DNA from: Allomesorhizobium camelthorni
GTDB lineage: Bacteria > Pseudomonadota > Alphaproteobacteria > Rhizobiales > Rhizobiaceae
Reading direction: 5' to 3'
Length of the DNA stretch: 64,000 bases
Assembly: GCF_011045125.1 (NCBI RefSeq)
Contig: NZ_JAAKZF010000028.1
Location: 1 to 64,000 of the forward strand
Position numbers and translations under genes: made by a program. Below, piece after piece: positions 35,515 to 46,733 of the stretch; the stretch's first letter is position 1, and every line of letters starts with the position of its first letter. The notes below the pieces were generated by a model. The model saw only the letters and a list, made by a program, of their open reading frames with translations. It ran no database searches and was not told where the DNA came from.

Positions 35515-35949
35515 ATGGCGGCAAATCTCCTGCTTGCGGCGATTCTGAACCTCTTGACCTTCCTCATCCATGCGATGGGGCTGGTGGCGCTTACCCGCCT
35601 CATGGACTTCCTCGTCGCGCGCCCTGTTCTGGAAAATCGCTCATGGGCCAAAGTGGTGGCTCTGCTGGCGCTGGCGTCGGGTCTCATGATCCTCCTCTGC
35701 GTGGAAATGGCCCTGTGGGCGGCAGGCCTGGTCGGCGTCGGCGCCTTTGCCGATTTCGACACCGCCTTCTATTTCTCGACTTCGGCTTTCGCGACCATAG
35801 GCTTCGGCGACGTCGCCCCGGCCGAGAAATGGCGTTTGCTCGCCTCACTGGAGGGCGTCACCGGCTTCCTGATCATCGGCTGGTCGGCGGCCTATATGGT
35901 CACTTCCGGAATCCGCTTCGGCCCGTTCCAACGCGACATGCATTTTTGA
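35515..35949 (+). CDS. two-helix potassium channel family protein
   Basis: A 144-aa membrane protein with an N-terminal amphipathic/hydrophobic segment, two clear transmembrane helices and a pore loop between them. The loop (STSAFATIGFGDVAPAEKW) carries the filter motif TIGFGD, close to the potassium-channel TVGYGD consensus. It has no cytosolic RCK domain and may form a simple tetrameric channel. It starts about 130 nt from the divergent adhC gene. Ion selectivity is inferred from the filter only. Confidence 0.85.
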   Translation: MAANLLLAAILNLLTFLIHAMGLVALTRLMDFLVARPVLENRSWAKVVALLALASGLMILLCVEMALWAAGLVGVGAFADFDTAFYFSTSAFATIGFGDVAPAEKWRLLASLEGVTGFLIIGWSAAYMVTSGIRFGPFQRDMHF

Positions 35950-36037
35950 GCCGCTCGCATGATGACGTTTCGGGCGCTTGAGACATTCCCGCTTAGCCCA
36001 TAGAACGGAGCGCCACGCCGGGAGGGACGCCGCTCGC

Positions 36038-38050
<2,013 letters not shown>

Positions 38051-38051
38051 G

Positions 38052-38720
38052 ATGGACGTATCGTCGGGCCGCCAGGCCGTTCTCTTCGACCTCGACGGAA
38101 CCCTGACGGACCCGTTCGTCGGCATCACCAGGTCGCTCGGCTACGCCTTGGAAAAGCTCGGCCGCGCCGCGCCGGCGGCGGATGACCTGCGCTGGTGCAT
38201 CGGTCCGCCGATCCAGTCCTCCTTCGCGGTGCTGCTCGAAACCGAGGACGCCGCGGTGATCGGCGAGGCCGTCCGGCTCTACCGCGAGCGTTACGCGGCA
38301 ATCGGCAAGTTCGAGAACACGCTGATCGAAGGCATTCCCGAGGTGCTGGCCGAACTCGTCGCCGACGGCTTTTTCCTGGCGGTCGCGACCTCGAAACTGA
38401 AGACCTATGCCGGCGAAATCATCGATCATTTCGACCTTCGCCGCTATTTCAGCGTGGTCCACGGCTCCGAACTGGACGGCCAAAACTCCGTCAAGGCCGA
38501 ACTCATTTCCCATATACTCGCCGTCGAAGCTCTCGACGCCCGCCGCACCGTGATGATTGGCGACCGCGCGCACGATGTCGCCGGCGCCAACGCCAACGGC
38601 GTCTTGGCCATCGGGGTGCTCTGGGGCTATGGCGACCGGCAGGAACTCGAGACCGCCGGCGCGGCGCGCATCATCGCCAGCCCGGCCGAACTGCGGGGAT
38701 CGATCGCCGCGCTGCTTTGA
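38052..38720 (+). CDS. HAD family hydrolase, phosphoglycolate phosphatase-like
   Basis: Cytosolic phosphatase of the haloacid dehalogenase superfamily, 222 aa. Motif I is FDLDGTLTD (nucleophile Asp), motif II VATSKL, motif III lysine in NSVKAE and motif IV MIGDRAHDVAGANANG. A helical cap lies between motifs I and II. It starts one base after the carboxylase stop and is probably co-transcribed. The substrate is not predictable; similar proteins hydrolyse phosphoglycolate or other small phosphates. Confidence 0.9.
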   Translation: MDVSSGRQAVLFDLDGTLTDPFVGITRSLGYALEKLGRAAPAADDLRWCIGPPIQSSFAVLLETEDAAVIGEAVRLYRERYAAIGKFENTLIEGIPEVLAELVADGFFLAVATSKLKTYAGEIIDHFDLRRYFSVVHGSELDGQNSVKAELISHILAVEALDARRTVMIGDRAHDVAGANANGVLAIGVLWGYGDRQELETAGAARIIASPAELRGSIAALL

Positions 38721-38762
38721 GTGGGCGCCGGAGGCTGGGAACGGCACGTAGCAGTGTCGACT

Positions 38763-38805
38763 TTGCAGCTTTTCTCGTTTTCTGTATAATTCGAAGCATT
38801 CGAAT
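38763..38805 (+). promoter_or_regulatory. promoter with overlapping palindrome for the Phd/toxin pair
   Basis: TTGCAG (38763-38768) and TATAAT (38785-38790) are spaced by 16 nt and look like a strong sigma-70 promoter. ATTCGAA (38789-38795) and TTCGAAT (38799-38805) form an exact inverted repeat that overlaps the -10 box, the expected place for antitoxin repression. A GGAGG site follows 8 nt before the antitoxin ATG. Confidence 0.7.
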
Positions 38806-38822
38806 GTTTCGGAGGTTCGGAG

Positions 38823-39086
38823 ATGCGCGTCACGTCGGCAGAGTTCATCAAGAAATACGGCAGCGTCACCGATGCTGCGCTGTCCGAGCCGGTGACGATC
38901 ACCCGCAACGGCCGCCCGCGGCTGGTGCTGATCTCGGCGGACGAATATGAGCGGCTGAAGCGACGCGATCGGCGGGTCGTGTCGATCGAAGACATCACCG
39001 ATGAAGACCTGAAACTCATCGAAGATTCCAGAATGGAAGCCGGACATGAGGAACTCGACGAAGAATTAAAGGGCTGGCGGCCTTGA
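38823..39086 (+). CDS. Phd/YefM family antitoxin
   Basis: Type II antitoxin of 87 aa. The N-terminal 50 residues (VTSAEFIKKYGSVTDAALSEPVTITRNGRPRLVLISADEYERL) are the Phd/YefM DNA-binding fold. The acidic C-terminal region (DITDEDLKLIEDSRMEAGHEELDEEL) should neutralise the toxin. The frame is intact. Its stop overlaps the TTG start of the downstream toxin gene, which is frameshifted. Confidence 0.88.
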   Translation: MRVTSAEFIKKYGSVTDAALSEPVTITRNGRPRLVLISADEYERLKRRDRRVVSIEDITDEDLKLIEDSRMEAGHEELDEELKGWRP

Positions 39087-39519
39087 CTTGGCCGGACCCT
39101 AAGCCCGGTCTGGTTATACGATATTCCTATCTCTGGCTTTCCGAAGCCGCTTCTGGCCGCGAAGAAGGCTTGAAAGACCGCCCGTGTGCGATCGTTGTCG
39201 TCGCAGCCGGCGTTGGCGAGCGAAAACGCGTTCTGGCGTTGCCAATAACCCATTCGCCGCCCAGAGACATGGAATTTGCTATCGAATTGCCGCAAGAGAC
39301 GAAACGACGGCTCCGCCTCGACGATCAACGTTCTTGGATCATGTTGAGTGAATGGAATGACTTCCTGTGGCCTGGCCCAGACCTTCGTCCGCTACAGGGA
39401 AGAAGCCGGAGACAGTGGCGCTCGGCTATCTGCCACCAGGTCTATTTGAACACGTGCGGCAACGCTTCCTGACGCTTGCGCGCAAACAGTTAGCCAAACG
39501 GGTTAGCCGCACAGAATAA
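39083..39519 (+). pseudogene. frameshifted PemK/MazF-like toxin partner
   Basis: The first about 104 codons read as a toxin-like protein (GLKDRPCAIVVV, VLALPITHSPP, RSWIMLSEWNDFLWPGPDLRPL), starting at TTG 39083 on the antitoxin stop. That frame then runs into RSRRQWRSAICHQ and stops at 39470. In a different frame from about 39394 the DNA encodes TGKKPETVALGYLPPGLFEH and on to VRQRF…RVSRTE, ending at TAA 39517. This is the expected continuation, so one small indel near 39392 disrupts the gene. It is either a natural loss of toxin function or an assembly error. Confidence 0.75.
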
Positions 39520-39651
39520 AGCCCGGACATATTCCGGTTGCGCTGCGCATTCAAAAGCCTGTGGCCGGCGTCCATTCAGGCTGGACTGGCGCGGCGCGTT
39601 CCCGGACAATACATCTCACCTTTCCCCTGAGTCCTTCGAGCGGCAAAAACC

Positions 39652-42600
39652 ATGGCGGATGAGAGACTTCCACGCGATCCGCTGATGCGGGAGGCGATGG
39701 CCAGAACGGCAGCGCCGGCTCCAGCCAGCCGCGCGTTTATCCATCTGCGCGTCCATTCGGCCTATTCGCTGCTCGAAGGCGCGCTGCCGATCGGCAAGAT
39801 CGTCGGCCATGCCGTCAAGGACGGCGCGCCGGCCATCGCCATCACCGACACCAACAATCTGTTCGGCGCGCTCGAATTCGCCCAGAAGACGGTGAAGGAA
39901 GGCATCCAGCCCATCATCGGCTGCCAGGCCGACCTGCTTTTCGCCGGCGAGACCAGCGAAGCTTCAAGAAGCAACGGCCACCGCCGCCAAGGGCCGGACC
40001 TCTATCCGGTCGTGCTCATCGCCGCCACCGAGGCCGGCTACGGCAATCTGGTGCGCCTGGTCAGCCGCGCCTATCTCGACACGCCACCCGGCGAGCCCGT
40101 CCAGATCACCACCGAATGGCTGGCCGGCATGTCGGACGGGCTAATCTGCCTCACCGGCGGACCGCGCGGGCCGATCGGCGCAGCGCTCAAGGCCGGCCAT
40201 GCGGATCTCGCCGAAAGCCGGCTGCAATCGCTGATCTCGCTGTTTTCCGACCGGCTCTATGTCGAGCTTGAACGCGTCTCCGGCTACGACCGCGCCGTCG
40301 AGGCCGCCACCGTGAACCTCGCCTACCGCCTCGCTTTGCCGCTGGTCGCCACCAACGAGGCGTTTTTCCCCGCCCGCGAGGATTACGAGGCGCATGACGC
40401 GCTGATCGCCATCGCCGAGGGCGCGGTGATCGCCTCGGACGAGCGGCGGCGGCTCTCGCCCGACAATTTCCTCAAGAGCCAGAAGGAGATGGCGGAGCTT
40501 TTTGCCGATCTGCCCGAAGCGGTCGACAATACGGTCGAGATCGCCATGCGCTGCTCCTTCTATCCCAGGAAGCGCGCGCCGATCCTGCCGCGCTTCACCG
40601 GCGGCGACGAAGCCGACCCGACCGCCGCGCTCAAGGCCGAGGCGGACGAACTGCGCCGCCAGGCCCGCGAAGGCCTGCGAATGCGCTTCGAGACCGCCGG
40701 GCTGACGCAAGGCTACAGCGAGGGGCAGTACCGCGAACGGCTGGAATTCGAGCTCGGCATCATCGAGCGCATGAAATTCCCCGGCTACTTCCTCATCGTC
40801 GCCGACTTCATCAAATGGGCGAAGGCGCAAGGCATTCCTGTCGGTCCCGGCCGCGGCTCGGGCGCCGGCTCGCTCGTCGCCTACGCGCTCACCATCACCG
40901 ACATCGACCCGCTGCGCTTCTCGCTGCTGTTCGAGCGCTTCCTGAACCCTGACCGCGTCTCGATGCCCGACTTCGACATCGATTTCTGCCAGGACCGCCG
41001 CGAGGAGGTGATCCGCTACGTCCAGGGCAAATACGGCCGCGACCAGGTCGGCCAGATCATCACCTTCGGCACGCTGCAGGCGCGTGCGGTGTTGCGCGAC
41101 GTCGGTCGCGTGCTGCAGATGCCCTACGGCCAGGTCGACCGCCTCTGCAAAATGGTGCCGCAGAACCCGGCCAATCCCGTGAAACTCGCCGAAGCGGTCG
41201 CCAACGAGCCGCGCTTCACCGAGGAGGCGGAGAAGGAGCCGATCGTCCAGACACTGCTCGACATGGCGATGAAGCTGGAAGGCCTCTACCGCCACGCCTC
41301 GACCCACGCCGCCGGCATCGTCATCGGCGACCGGCCGCTGTCGGAACTGGTGCCGATGTATCGCGATCCGCGCTCCGACATGCCGGTCACCCAGTTCAAC
41401 ATGAAGCTGGTCGAGGACGCCGGCCTCGTCAAATTCGACTTTCTCGGCCTGAAGACGCTCACCGTGCTCGAAACCACGGTCAAGCTGCTGCGCCGCCGCG
41501 GCGTCGAGATCGACCTGGCAAAGCTCCCGCTCGACGACGAAAAGACCTACGCCATGCTGTCGCGCGGCGAGACGGTCGGCATCTTCCAGGTGGAATCGGC
41601 CGGCATGCGCAAGGCGCTGATCGGCATGAAGCCCGACCGCATCGAGGACATCATCGCGCTGGTGGCGCTCTACCGCCCCGGCCCGATGGAGAACATCCCG
41701 ACCTACAACGCCCGCAAGCATGGCGAGGAGGAGATCGCCTCCATCCACCCGATGATCGACCATCTGGTCCGCGAGACCCAGGGCGTCATCGTCTACCAGG
41801 AACAGGTCATGCAGATCGCGCAGGAGCTTGCCGGCTATTCGCTCGGCGAAGCCGATCTCTTGCGCCGCGCCATGGGCAAGAAGATCCGCTCCGAGATGGA
41901 CCAGCAGCGCGCCCGCTTCGTCTCGGGTGCGATGGAGAAGGGTCTCGCCAAGCCGCAGGCCGACTTCATCTTCGACCTCCTGGCAAAATTCGCCGATTAC
42001 GGCTTCAACAAATCGCACGCCGCGGCCTATGCGGTCGTCTCCTACCAGACCGCCTTCATGAAGGCGCATTATCCCGTCGAGTTTTTGGCCGCGTCGATGA
42101 CGCTCGACATGGGAAACACCGACAAGCTTGCCGATTTCCGCCAGGACGCGATGCGCATGGGCATAGACGTCGTGCCGCCCTCGGTCATGACCTCGTTCGG
42201 CGATTTCGAGGTCGAGGAAAACCGCATCTTCTACGCGCTGGCCGCCCTGAAAGGCGTCGGCGAGGCGGCGGTCGAGCACATCGTCGAAAAGCGCCGCGAA
42301 AAGCCCTTCGCCAGCCTCGCCGATTTCTGCGAGCGCATCGACCCGAAGATCGTCGGCAAGCGCGTCTTCGAAAGCCTGATCACCGCCGGCGCGCTGGATT
42401 GCTTCGGCCATGAGCGCGCCGCCATGATGGCGGGCGTCGAGCGCATGATGGGGCTCGCCGCCCGCGCCCAGGAAAACGCCGCTTCCGGCCAGGCCGACAT
42501 TTTCGGCGTCTCGCTCGCCGGCCAGTCGCAGACGCTCATCCTGCCCGCGGCCGACCCGTGGCTGCCGGCCGACCGCCTGCACCGCGAATTCCAGGTCGTC

Positions 42601-43185
42601 GGCTTCTACCTCTCGGCCCATCCGCTCGACGAGTACAAGGCGGTGCTGGAGCGAATGCGGGTGCAGAACTACGCCGATTTCTCGCTGGCCGTGAAGCGCG
42701 GCGCCTCCGCTGGCCGGCTCGCCGGCACCGTCACCTCCAGGCAGGAGCGAAAGACGCGCACCGGCAACAAGATGGGCGTCGTGGCGCTCAGCGACACCAC
42801 CGGCCAGTACGAAGCGGTGCTGTTTTCGGAAGGGCTGGCGCAATATCGCGATTTGCTCGAGGCCGGCCGCTCGGTGGTCATCACCGTCGCCGCCGAGGAC
42901 CGGCCGGAAGGCATAAACCTGCGCATCCAGACCGTGCATTCGCTGGAGGACGAGGCAAGCCGCGTCCAGAAGGCGCTGCGCATCTTCGTCCGCGACGACC
43001 GCCCGGTGCCGGCGCTGCAAAGCCAACTGACCGTCAAGGGCGACGGCCAGGTCAGCGTCGTGGTGATAAAGCCGGAAGGGCAGGGCGAGATCGAGATCGG
43101 CCTCCCCGACCGCTACCGCATCTCGCCCCAGATCGCCTCCGCCATGCGCGCCGTACCGGGGGTGGTGGAGGTGGAACTGGTGTGA
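39652..43185 (+). CDS. dnaE: DNA polymerase III subunit alpha
   Basis: Replicative polymerase catalytic subunit, 1177 aa. An N-terminal PHP domain (FIHLRVHSAYSLLEGAL) is followed by the C-family palm and fingers. The catalytic aspartates are in SMPDFDIDFCQDRREEV; GPGRGSGAGSLVAY and RPGPMENIPTYNARKHG are also present. Helix-hairpin-helix, OB-fold (GTVTSRQERKTRTGNKMG) and C-terminal tau-binding parts follow. Length and order fit the housekeeping DnaE1 rather than the shorter ImuC/DnaE2. It stands alone on the plus strand. Confidence 0.95.
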   Translation: MADERLPRDPLMREAMARTAAPAPASRAFIHLRVHSAYSLLEGALPIGKIVGHAVKDGAPAIAITDTNNLFGALEFAQKTVKEGIQPIIGCQADLLFAGETSEASRSNGHRRQGPDLYPVVLIAATEAGYGNLVRLVSRAYLDTPPGEPVQITTEWLAGMSDGLICLTGGPRGPIGAALKAGHADLAESRLQSLISLFSDRLYVELERVSGYDRAVEAATVNLAYRLALPLVATNEAFFPAREDYEAHDALIAIAEGAVIASDERRRLSPDNFLKSQKEMAELFADLPEAVDNTVEIAMRCSFYPRKRAPILPRFTGGDEADPTAALKAEADELRRQAREGLRMRFETAGLTQGYSEGQYRERLEFELGIIERMKFPGYFLIVADFIKWAKAQGIPVGPGRGSGAGSLVAYALTITDIDPLRFSLLFERFLNPDRVSMPDFDIDFCQDRREEVIRYVQGKYGRDQVGQIITFGTLQARAVLRDVGRVLQMPYGQVDRLCKMVPQNPANPVKLAEAVANEPRFTEEAEKEPIVQTLLDMAMKLEGLYRHASTHAAGIVIGDRPLSELVPMYRDPRSDMPVTQFNMKLVEDAGLVKFDFLGLKTLTVLETTVKLLRRRGVEIDLAKLPLDDEKTYAMLSRGETVGIFQVESAGMRKALIGMKPDRIEDIIALVALYRPGPMENIPTYNARKHGEEEIASIHPMIDHLVRETQGVIVYQEQVMQIAQELAGYSLGEADLLRRAMGKKIRSEMDQQRARFVSGAMEKGLAKPQADFIFDLLAKFADYGFNKSHAAAYAVVSYQTAFMKAHYPVEFLAASMTLDMGNTDKLADFRQDAMRMGIDVVPPSVMTSFGDFEVEENRIFYALAALKGVGEAAVEHIVEKRREKPFASLADFCERIDPKIVGKRVFESLITAGALDCFGHERAAMMAGVERMMGLAARAQENAASGQADIFGVSLAGQSQTLILPAADPWLPADRLHREFQVVGFYLSAHPLDEYKAVLERMRVQNYADFSLAVKRGASAGRLAGTVTSRQERKTRTGNKMGVVALSDTTGQYEAVLFSEGLAQYRDLLEAGRSVVITVAAEDRPEGINLRIQTVHSLEDEASRVQKALRIFVRDDRPVPALQSQLTVKGDGQVSVVVIKPEGQGEIEIGLPDRYRISPQIASAMRAVPGVVEVELV

Positions 43186-43206
43186 GGGGACTCCTTGATT
43201 CACCCC

Positions 43207-43359
43207 ATGCGCAGAGGTCAACCGAATATAGAACAGGCATTGGCGGACGGCGATGCACTTGGTTGGGCGCGAGTTATTACTGTCGGGAACAAAAATGAAC
43301 TTGGCGTTGCATCTTGGAACGTTCGTGACATTATCTCCGAAATTGTCCCAGCGCGTTGA
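43207..43359 (+). CDS. possible 50-aa ORF or gene remnant downstream of dnaE
   Basis: ATG 43207 opens a frame encoding MRRGQPNIEQALADGDALGW and then …VITVGNKNELGVASWNVRDII…, ending at 43357-43359. The composition is that of a real protein and the frame has no rare features, but it lacks a clear ribosome binding site and I recognise no family. It may be the end of a decayed gene. The following 214 bases to 43573 hold no feature I can support. Confidence 0.3.
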   Translation: MRRGQPNIEQALADGDALGWARVITVGNKNELGVASWNVRDIISEIVPAR

Positions 43360-43573
43360 TTCGAGGAAAAATGCCGTGTTCAGATCGCCGCCATCATCTT
43401 GCGGTGGCAGCAGAATGAATGTCGACAATTCATGTGCATCATTCTAGCATCCGACTGCCTAGTCTGCTCTTGAGCGTCGGCACCGAACGCAAGCTGATTC
43501 AGAATGACCCTGCTGACCCAAGTAACGTATCTATATAGAGACGCCTCCAATTATAAATTTCGAGGCGACTTCT

Positions 43574-43807
43574 GTGTGCTTGGAGAGCTTAAGTGCCGAA
43601 GAGTTAAAGGAATATCTTTTCGATGGCGAGTTCTTCATCCCCGATAAGATCGGCCTCGCTACGCTCCGGCCAGACGCGACAAATGATGACGATCACCTGC
43701 TGCATTCTATCGAAGACTGCCGGGCGGTCGAAGGGCGGAAATTTCAAATGACGGCCAGCGAATTTCGACACCGGATCAGAAAGGCATCCCAACAGGGATG
43801 GTTCTAG
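43574..43807 (+). CDS. small protein upstream of HNH nuclease (77 aa)
   Basis: GTG 43574 opens a 77-codon frame (starting MCLESLSAEELKEYLFDGEF) that overlaps the HNH gene by 10 nt, suggesting coupled translation. The protein is acidic and mostly helical, with SAEELKEYL and TASEFRHRIRKASQQG segments. I recognise no domain. The overlap and shared lower GC content suggest it arrived with the nuclease. Confidence 0.4.
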   Translation: MCLESLSAEELKEYLFDGEFFIPDKIGLATLRPDATNDDDHLLHSIEDCRAVEGRKFQMTASEFRHRIRKASQQGWF

Positions 43808-44550
43808 TGACGCGACGATTGTGGACAGCGGATGAAGTACGTCTGGCTATCGCTCTATACGTTCAGATACCGTTCGGGCGGATTCATTCTCGAAATCCAG
43901 AAATCATCGAACTGTCCAAGGGGATCGACAGATCTCCGTCATCTGTAGCATTGAAACTTGCGAACTTGGCTGCTCTGGACGAGACATTGCCACGAGCCGG
44001 GATGCAAAACGCCAGCGCCTTGGATCGTACAGTTTGGTCAGAATTTTTCCAAACACTTTTGTATGAATCGCACGCTCTGGAAGAAAGCTTGCATAGTTCT
44101 CTGACGTTTCATGAGGAGTCTACTAACGAATACGTCCACGATGGAACTTCATTGGATCGATTCGGAATTGCCAAACAACGATCGAGACAGGATCTTTTTC
44201 GGACTATGGTTCTCAGTGCCTATGACTATCGGTGCGCTGTTACCGGAATTGAGCAGCCCGAACTCCTCGTCGCCGGCCACATAAAGCCGTGGTCTCTGGA
44301 AATCGGTCGCCGACTTGATCCCACAAACGGAATCTGTCTCAATCGGCTTCACGACCGTGCGTTCGACAAGGGCTTGATAACGTTTGAAGATGACGGATAC
44401 ATGGTGTTTTCCCCACGATTAAAGCCTGATACGCGCGATAAGATGCTCCAATTGGCGAATGCCCCTACTCTCAAAATGCCACGTCGTTTTCTTCCTGATC
44501 GTCAACTGCTGCGCTTTCACAGAGAGCATATTTTCAGCGCAAGTCCGTAG
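43798..44550 (+). CDS. HNH endonuclease family protein
   Basis: The 250-aa product has an N-terminal DNA-binding-like region (LWTADEVRLAIALYVQIPFGRIHSRNPEII then RSPSSVALKLANLAALD), a variable middle and a C-terminal HNH domain. That domain reads CAVTG…AGHIKPWS, NGICLN, HDRAFDKGLI, with H161, N177 and H185 as the probable metal/catalytic residues. Proteins of this layout are annotated as putative restriction-type nucleases. No methyltransferase is adjacent. Codon use is more AT-rich than dnaE and dinB around it, indicating recent acquisition. Confidence 0.85.
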   Translation: MVLVTRRLWTADEVRLAIALYVQIPFGRIHSRNPEIIELSKGIDRSPSSVALKLANLAALDETLPRAGMQNASALDRTVWSEFFQTLLYESHALEESLHSSLTFHEESTNEYVHDGTSLDRFGIAKQRSRQDLFRTMVLSAYDYRCAVTGIEQPELLVAGHIKPWSLEIGRRLDPTNGICLNRLHDRAFDKGLITFEDDGYMVFSPRLKPDTRDKMLQLANAPTLKMPRRFLPDRQLLRFHREHIFSASP

Positions 44551-44665
44551 CGGAAAATCTCAGCTTAGCTCGCATGAATCGAGGAAACCTCCGCGCAGCG
44601 AACACCGGCCTTATTCCCAGCTAGTACCAGCGGCATTGGACTGGACCGCCGGAGCCACCAACCTC

Positions 44666-44708
44666 CCTCATCCTGAGGTGCGAGCGCAGCGAGCCTCGAA
44701 GGACGCAC
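44666..44708 (+). repeat. 43-bp dispersed repeat, copy C
   Basis: Identical over 43 bases to 12676-12718. It ends 3 bases before the dinB stop codon, the same position that copy B has relative to the CitE-like gene. Confidence 0.85.
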
Positions 44709-44711
44709 CCC

Positions 44712-46064
44712 TCAAATCCGCTCCCACGGATGCCGCACTTCCGGCTCGTCATCCTCCTCCGCGCCCGCGGGGCGGCCGCGGTGGCCCCGGCCGAACGTGT
44801 ATCCCGTCTCCACCGCCCGCCCGCCGAATTTTTCGCGCAGCGCGTCGATAGCGCCCTCGGCCATCGCCCGCTTTCGCGACTGCAAATCGACCAGATCCGG
44901 CGGGTCGGCCTTTTCCGAGCCGGAAAGGTCGGAAACGCCGATGCCTAGCAGCCGGTATTTCGTCCCGTCGGTCTCCTTCTCCAGCAGTTGCAGCCCGGTC
45001 TGGAAAATCCGGTCGGCGAGCCTGGTCGGGTCGCCGAGCTGGCGGTTGCGTGTGCGCAGCTTGAAATCCTGCGTCTTCAGCTTCAGCACCACCGTGCGCC
45101 CGGCGATCCCCGCCTTCTTCAGCCGCGCCGAGACTTTTTCGGACAGCGCACGCAGGATCGGCACGAGGTCGGCGGGCGAGGCGAGGTCGGTGTCGAACGT
45201 CGTCTCGGCCGACACGCTCTTTGCGTCGTGCTCGGGATGCACGCGGCGCTCGTCCATGCCGCGCGACAGGTGAAAAAGCCGGTCGCCCATCGCGCCGTAG
45301 CGCCGCATCAGCTCGCCGCGCTCCAGCCGCTGCAACTGCCCGATCAGCCGGATGCCGTCGCGCTCCAGCGTCGCCGCGAATGCTTTTCCCACGCCCCAGA
45401 TCATCGTCACCGGCTGCTCCGCCAGGAACCCCACGGCCTCGGCCTCGCCGATGATCGAAAAACCGCGCGGCTTGCGAAAATCCGACGCCAACTTGGCCAG
45501 GAACTTGCAGTAGGAGAGCCCCGCCGAAACGGTGATGCCGATCTCCCTCTCGACGGAAGCCGCGAAGCCGGCCAGCACCAGCGCCGGCGGCCTGCCGTGC
45601 AGCCGCGCGGTGCCGGCGAGATCCAGAAACGCCTCGTCGATCGAGATCGGCTCGACCAGAGGGGTGAGCGCCAGCATCATTTCGCGCACCTCGCGCCCGA
45701 CGCGGACGTATTTTTCCATGTCCGGCTTCACCACCACCGCCTCCGGGCAGGCCTCCAGCGCCTTGAACATCGGCATGGCCGAGCGCACGCCGTGGATGCG
45801 GGCGATGTAGCAGCAGGTCGAGACGACGCCGCGCTTGCCCCCGCCGATGATCACCGGCTTGTCCTTCAGCTCGGGGTTGTCGCGCTTTTCCACCGCCGCA
45901 TAGAAGGCGTCGCAATCGATATGCGCGATCTCCAGCGAATAGAGTTCCGGATGCCGGGCGAGCCGCGGGCTCCCGCAGCTTGCGCAGCGCATGGTTGCGC
46001 GCGGCTGCGGAGCGAAGCAGTCGCGGCAAAAACCATGCATGGGATCGTTGACAGGAAGGGTCAT
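44712..46064 (-). CDS. dinB: DNA polymerase IV with N-terminal zinc-ribbon-like extension
   Basis: Error-prone Y-family polymerase for lesion bypass. The chain has the palm motifs [15 protein letters not shown] and [17 protein letters not shown], little-finger domain and a C-terminal region. Ahead of the polymerase start lies a short segment with paired cysteines (GFCRDCFAP…[10 protein letters not shown]), a probable zinc ribbon. I believe rhizobial DinB proteins often carry it. The start is uncertain: ATG 46064, 46076 and 46040 are all in frame; I used 46064. No typical beta-clamp motif is evident at the very C-terminus. Confidence 0.88.
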   Translation of the reverse strand: MTLPVNDPMHGFCRDCFAPQPRATMRCASCGSPRLARHPELYSLEIAHIDCDAFYAAVEKRDNPELKDKPVIIGGGKRGVVSTCCYIARIHGVRSAMPMFKALEACPEAVVVKPDMEKYVRVGREVREMMLALTPLVEPISIDEAFLDLAGTARLHGRPPALVLAGFAASVEREIGITVSAGLSYCKFLAKLASDFRKPRGFSIIGEAEAVGFLAEQPVTMIWGVGKAFAATLERDGIRLIGQLQRLERGELMRRYGAMGDRLFHLSRGMDERRVHPEHDAKSVSAETTFDTDLASPADLVPILRALSEKVSARLKKAGIAGRTVVLKLKTQDFKLRTRNRQLGDPTRLADRIFQTGLQLLEKETDGTKYRLLGIGVSDLSGSEKADPPDLVDLQSRKRAMAEGAIDALREKFGGRAVETGYTFGRGHRGRPAGAEEDDEPEVRHPWERI

Positions 46065-46144
46065 CTCTGAGAACATATGCGGAACATCGCAAATGGTAGG
46101 ATAGCTGACGCCCGCCGGCAAGGCGGCGGCCGCGGAGGTGCTTC

Positions 46145-46720
46145 ATGGTCCCCGACATTCGCCCGCTTACCCCCGATCTGTGGCCGGCTTTCGAGGATCT
46201 GTTCGGTAAGCAGGGCGCCTGCTACGGCTGCTGGTGCACCTATTTCCGTCTCCCGCCGGCCGCCCGCCGCGACGCAAGTCACGCCAGCAACAAGGATTTC
46301 ATCCGCGCCTTCATCGAATCGGGTCCGCCGCCCGGTCTTCTGGCTTTCGAGGACAATATTGCAACCGGCTGGATGCAGATCGGCCCGCGCGCCGACGTGC
46401 CGCAGTGGAACAACAAGGGCAGGGGCTCCGCCCCGGTCGATCCGGCCGACGCTGCCGATCCCGCGGTCTGGGCGATCTCCTGCTTCTTCATCCGCAACAG
46501 CGCGCGCGGCAAAGGTTTGACCCACCATCTGGTCGCGGCCGGCGTCGATTTCGCCAGGAAAAGCAGCGCGCGCTTCCTCGAAGCCTGCCCGATGGACCAG
46601 TCGAAGGATTCGCGCTCCCTCGGCCTGTTCGTCGGCTCGACGCGCGTTTTCGAAAGTGCCGGCTTCGAACGGCTCGCCGAGCGCAAGGCCGGCCGGCCTC
46701 TGATGCGCCTCGTTCTGTGA
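46145..46720 (+). CDS. GNAT family N-acetyltransferase
   Basis: The 191-aa product has an acetyl-CoA-binding core: a beta-strand pair around WAISCFFIRNSARGKGLTHHLV (the R-x-x-G-x-G/A type loop is NSARGKGL) and a final beta strand in VFESAGFERLAERK. The N-terminal GKQGACYGCWCTYFR segment is typical of a GNAT subgroup of unknown substrate. It diverges from dinB with about 80 nt between starts. Confidence 0.82.
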   Translation: MVPDIRPLTPDLWPAFEDLFGKQGACYGCWCTYFRLPPAARRDASHASNKDFIRAFIESGPPPGLLAFEDNIATGWMQIGPRADVPQWNNKGRGSAPVDPADAADPAVWAISCFFIRNSARGKGLTHHLVAAGVDFARKSSARFLEACPMDQSKDSRSLGLFVGSTRVFESAGFERLAERKAGRPLMRLVL

Positions 46721-46733
46721 CCGCAGGGCAGGG

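Noticed and set aside
40141-43428. 1095-codon minus-strand open frame opposite dnaE
   Set aside because: It is antisense to dnaE, with histidine/arginine-rich low-complexity composition typical of GC-rich shadows.
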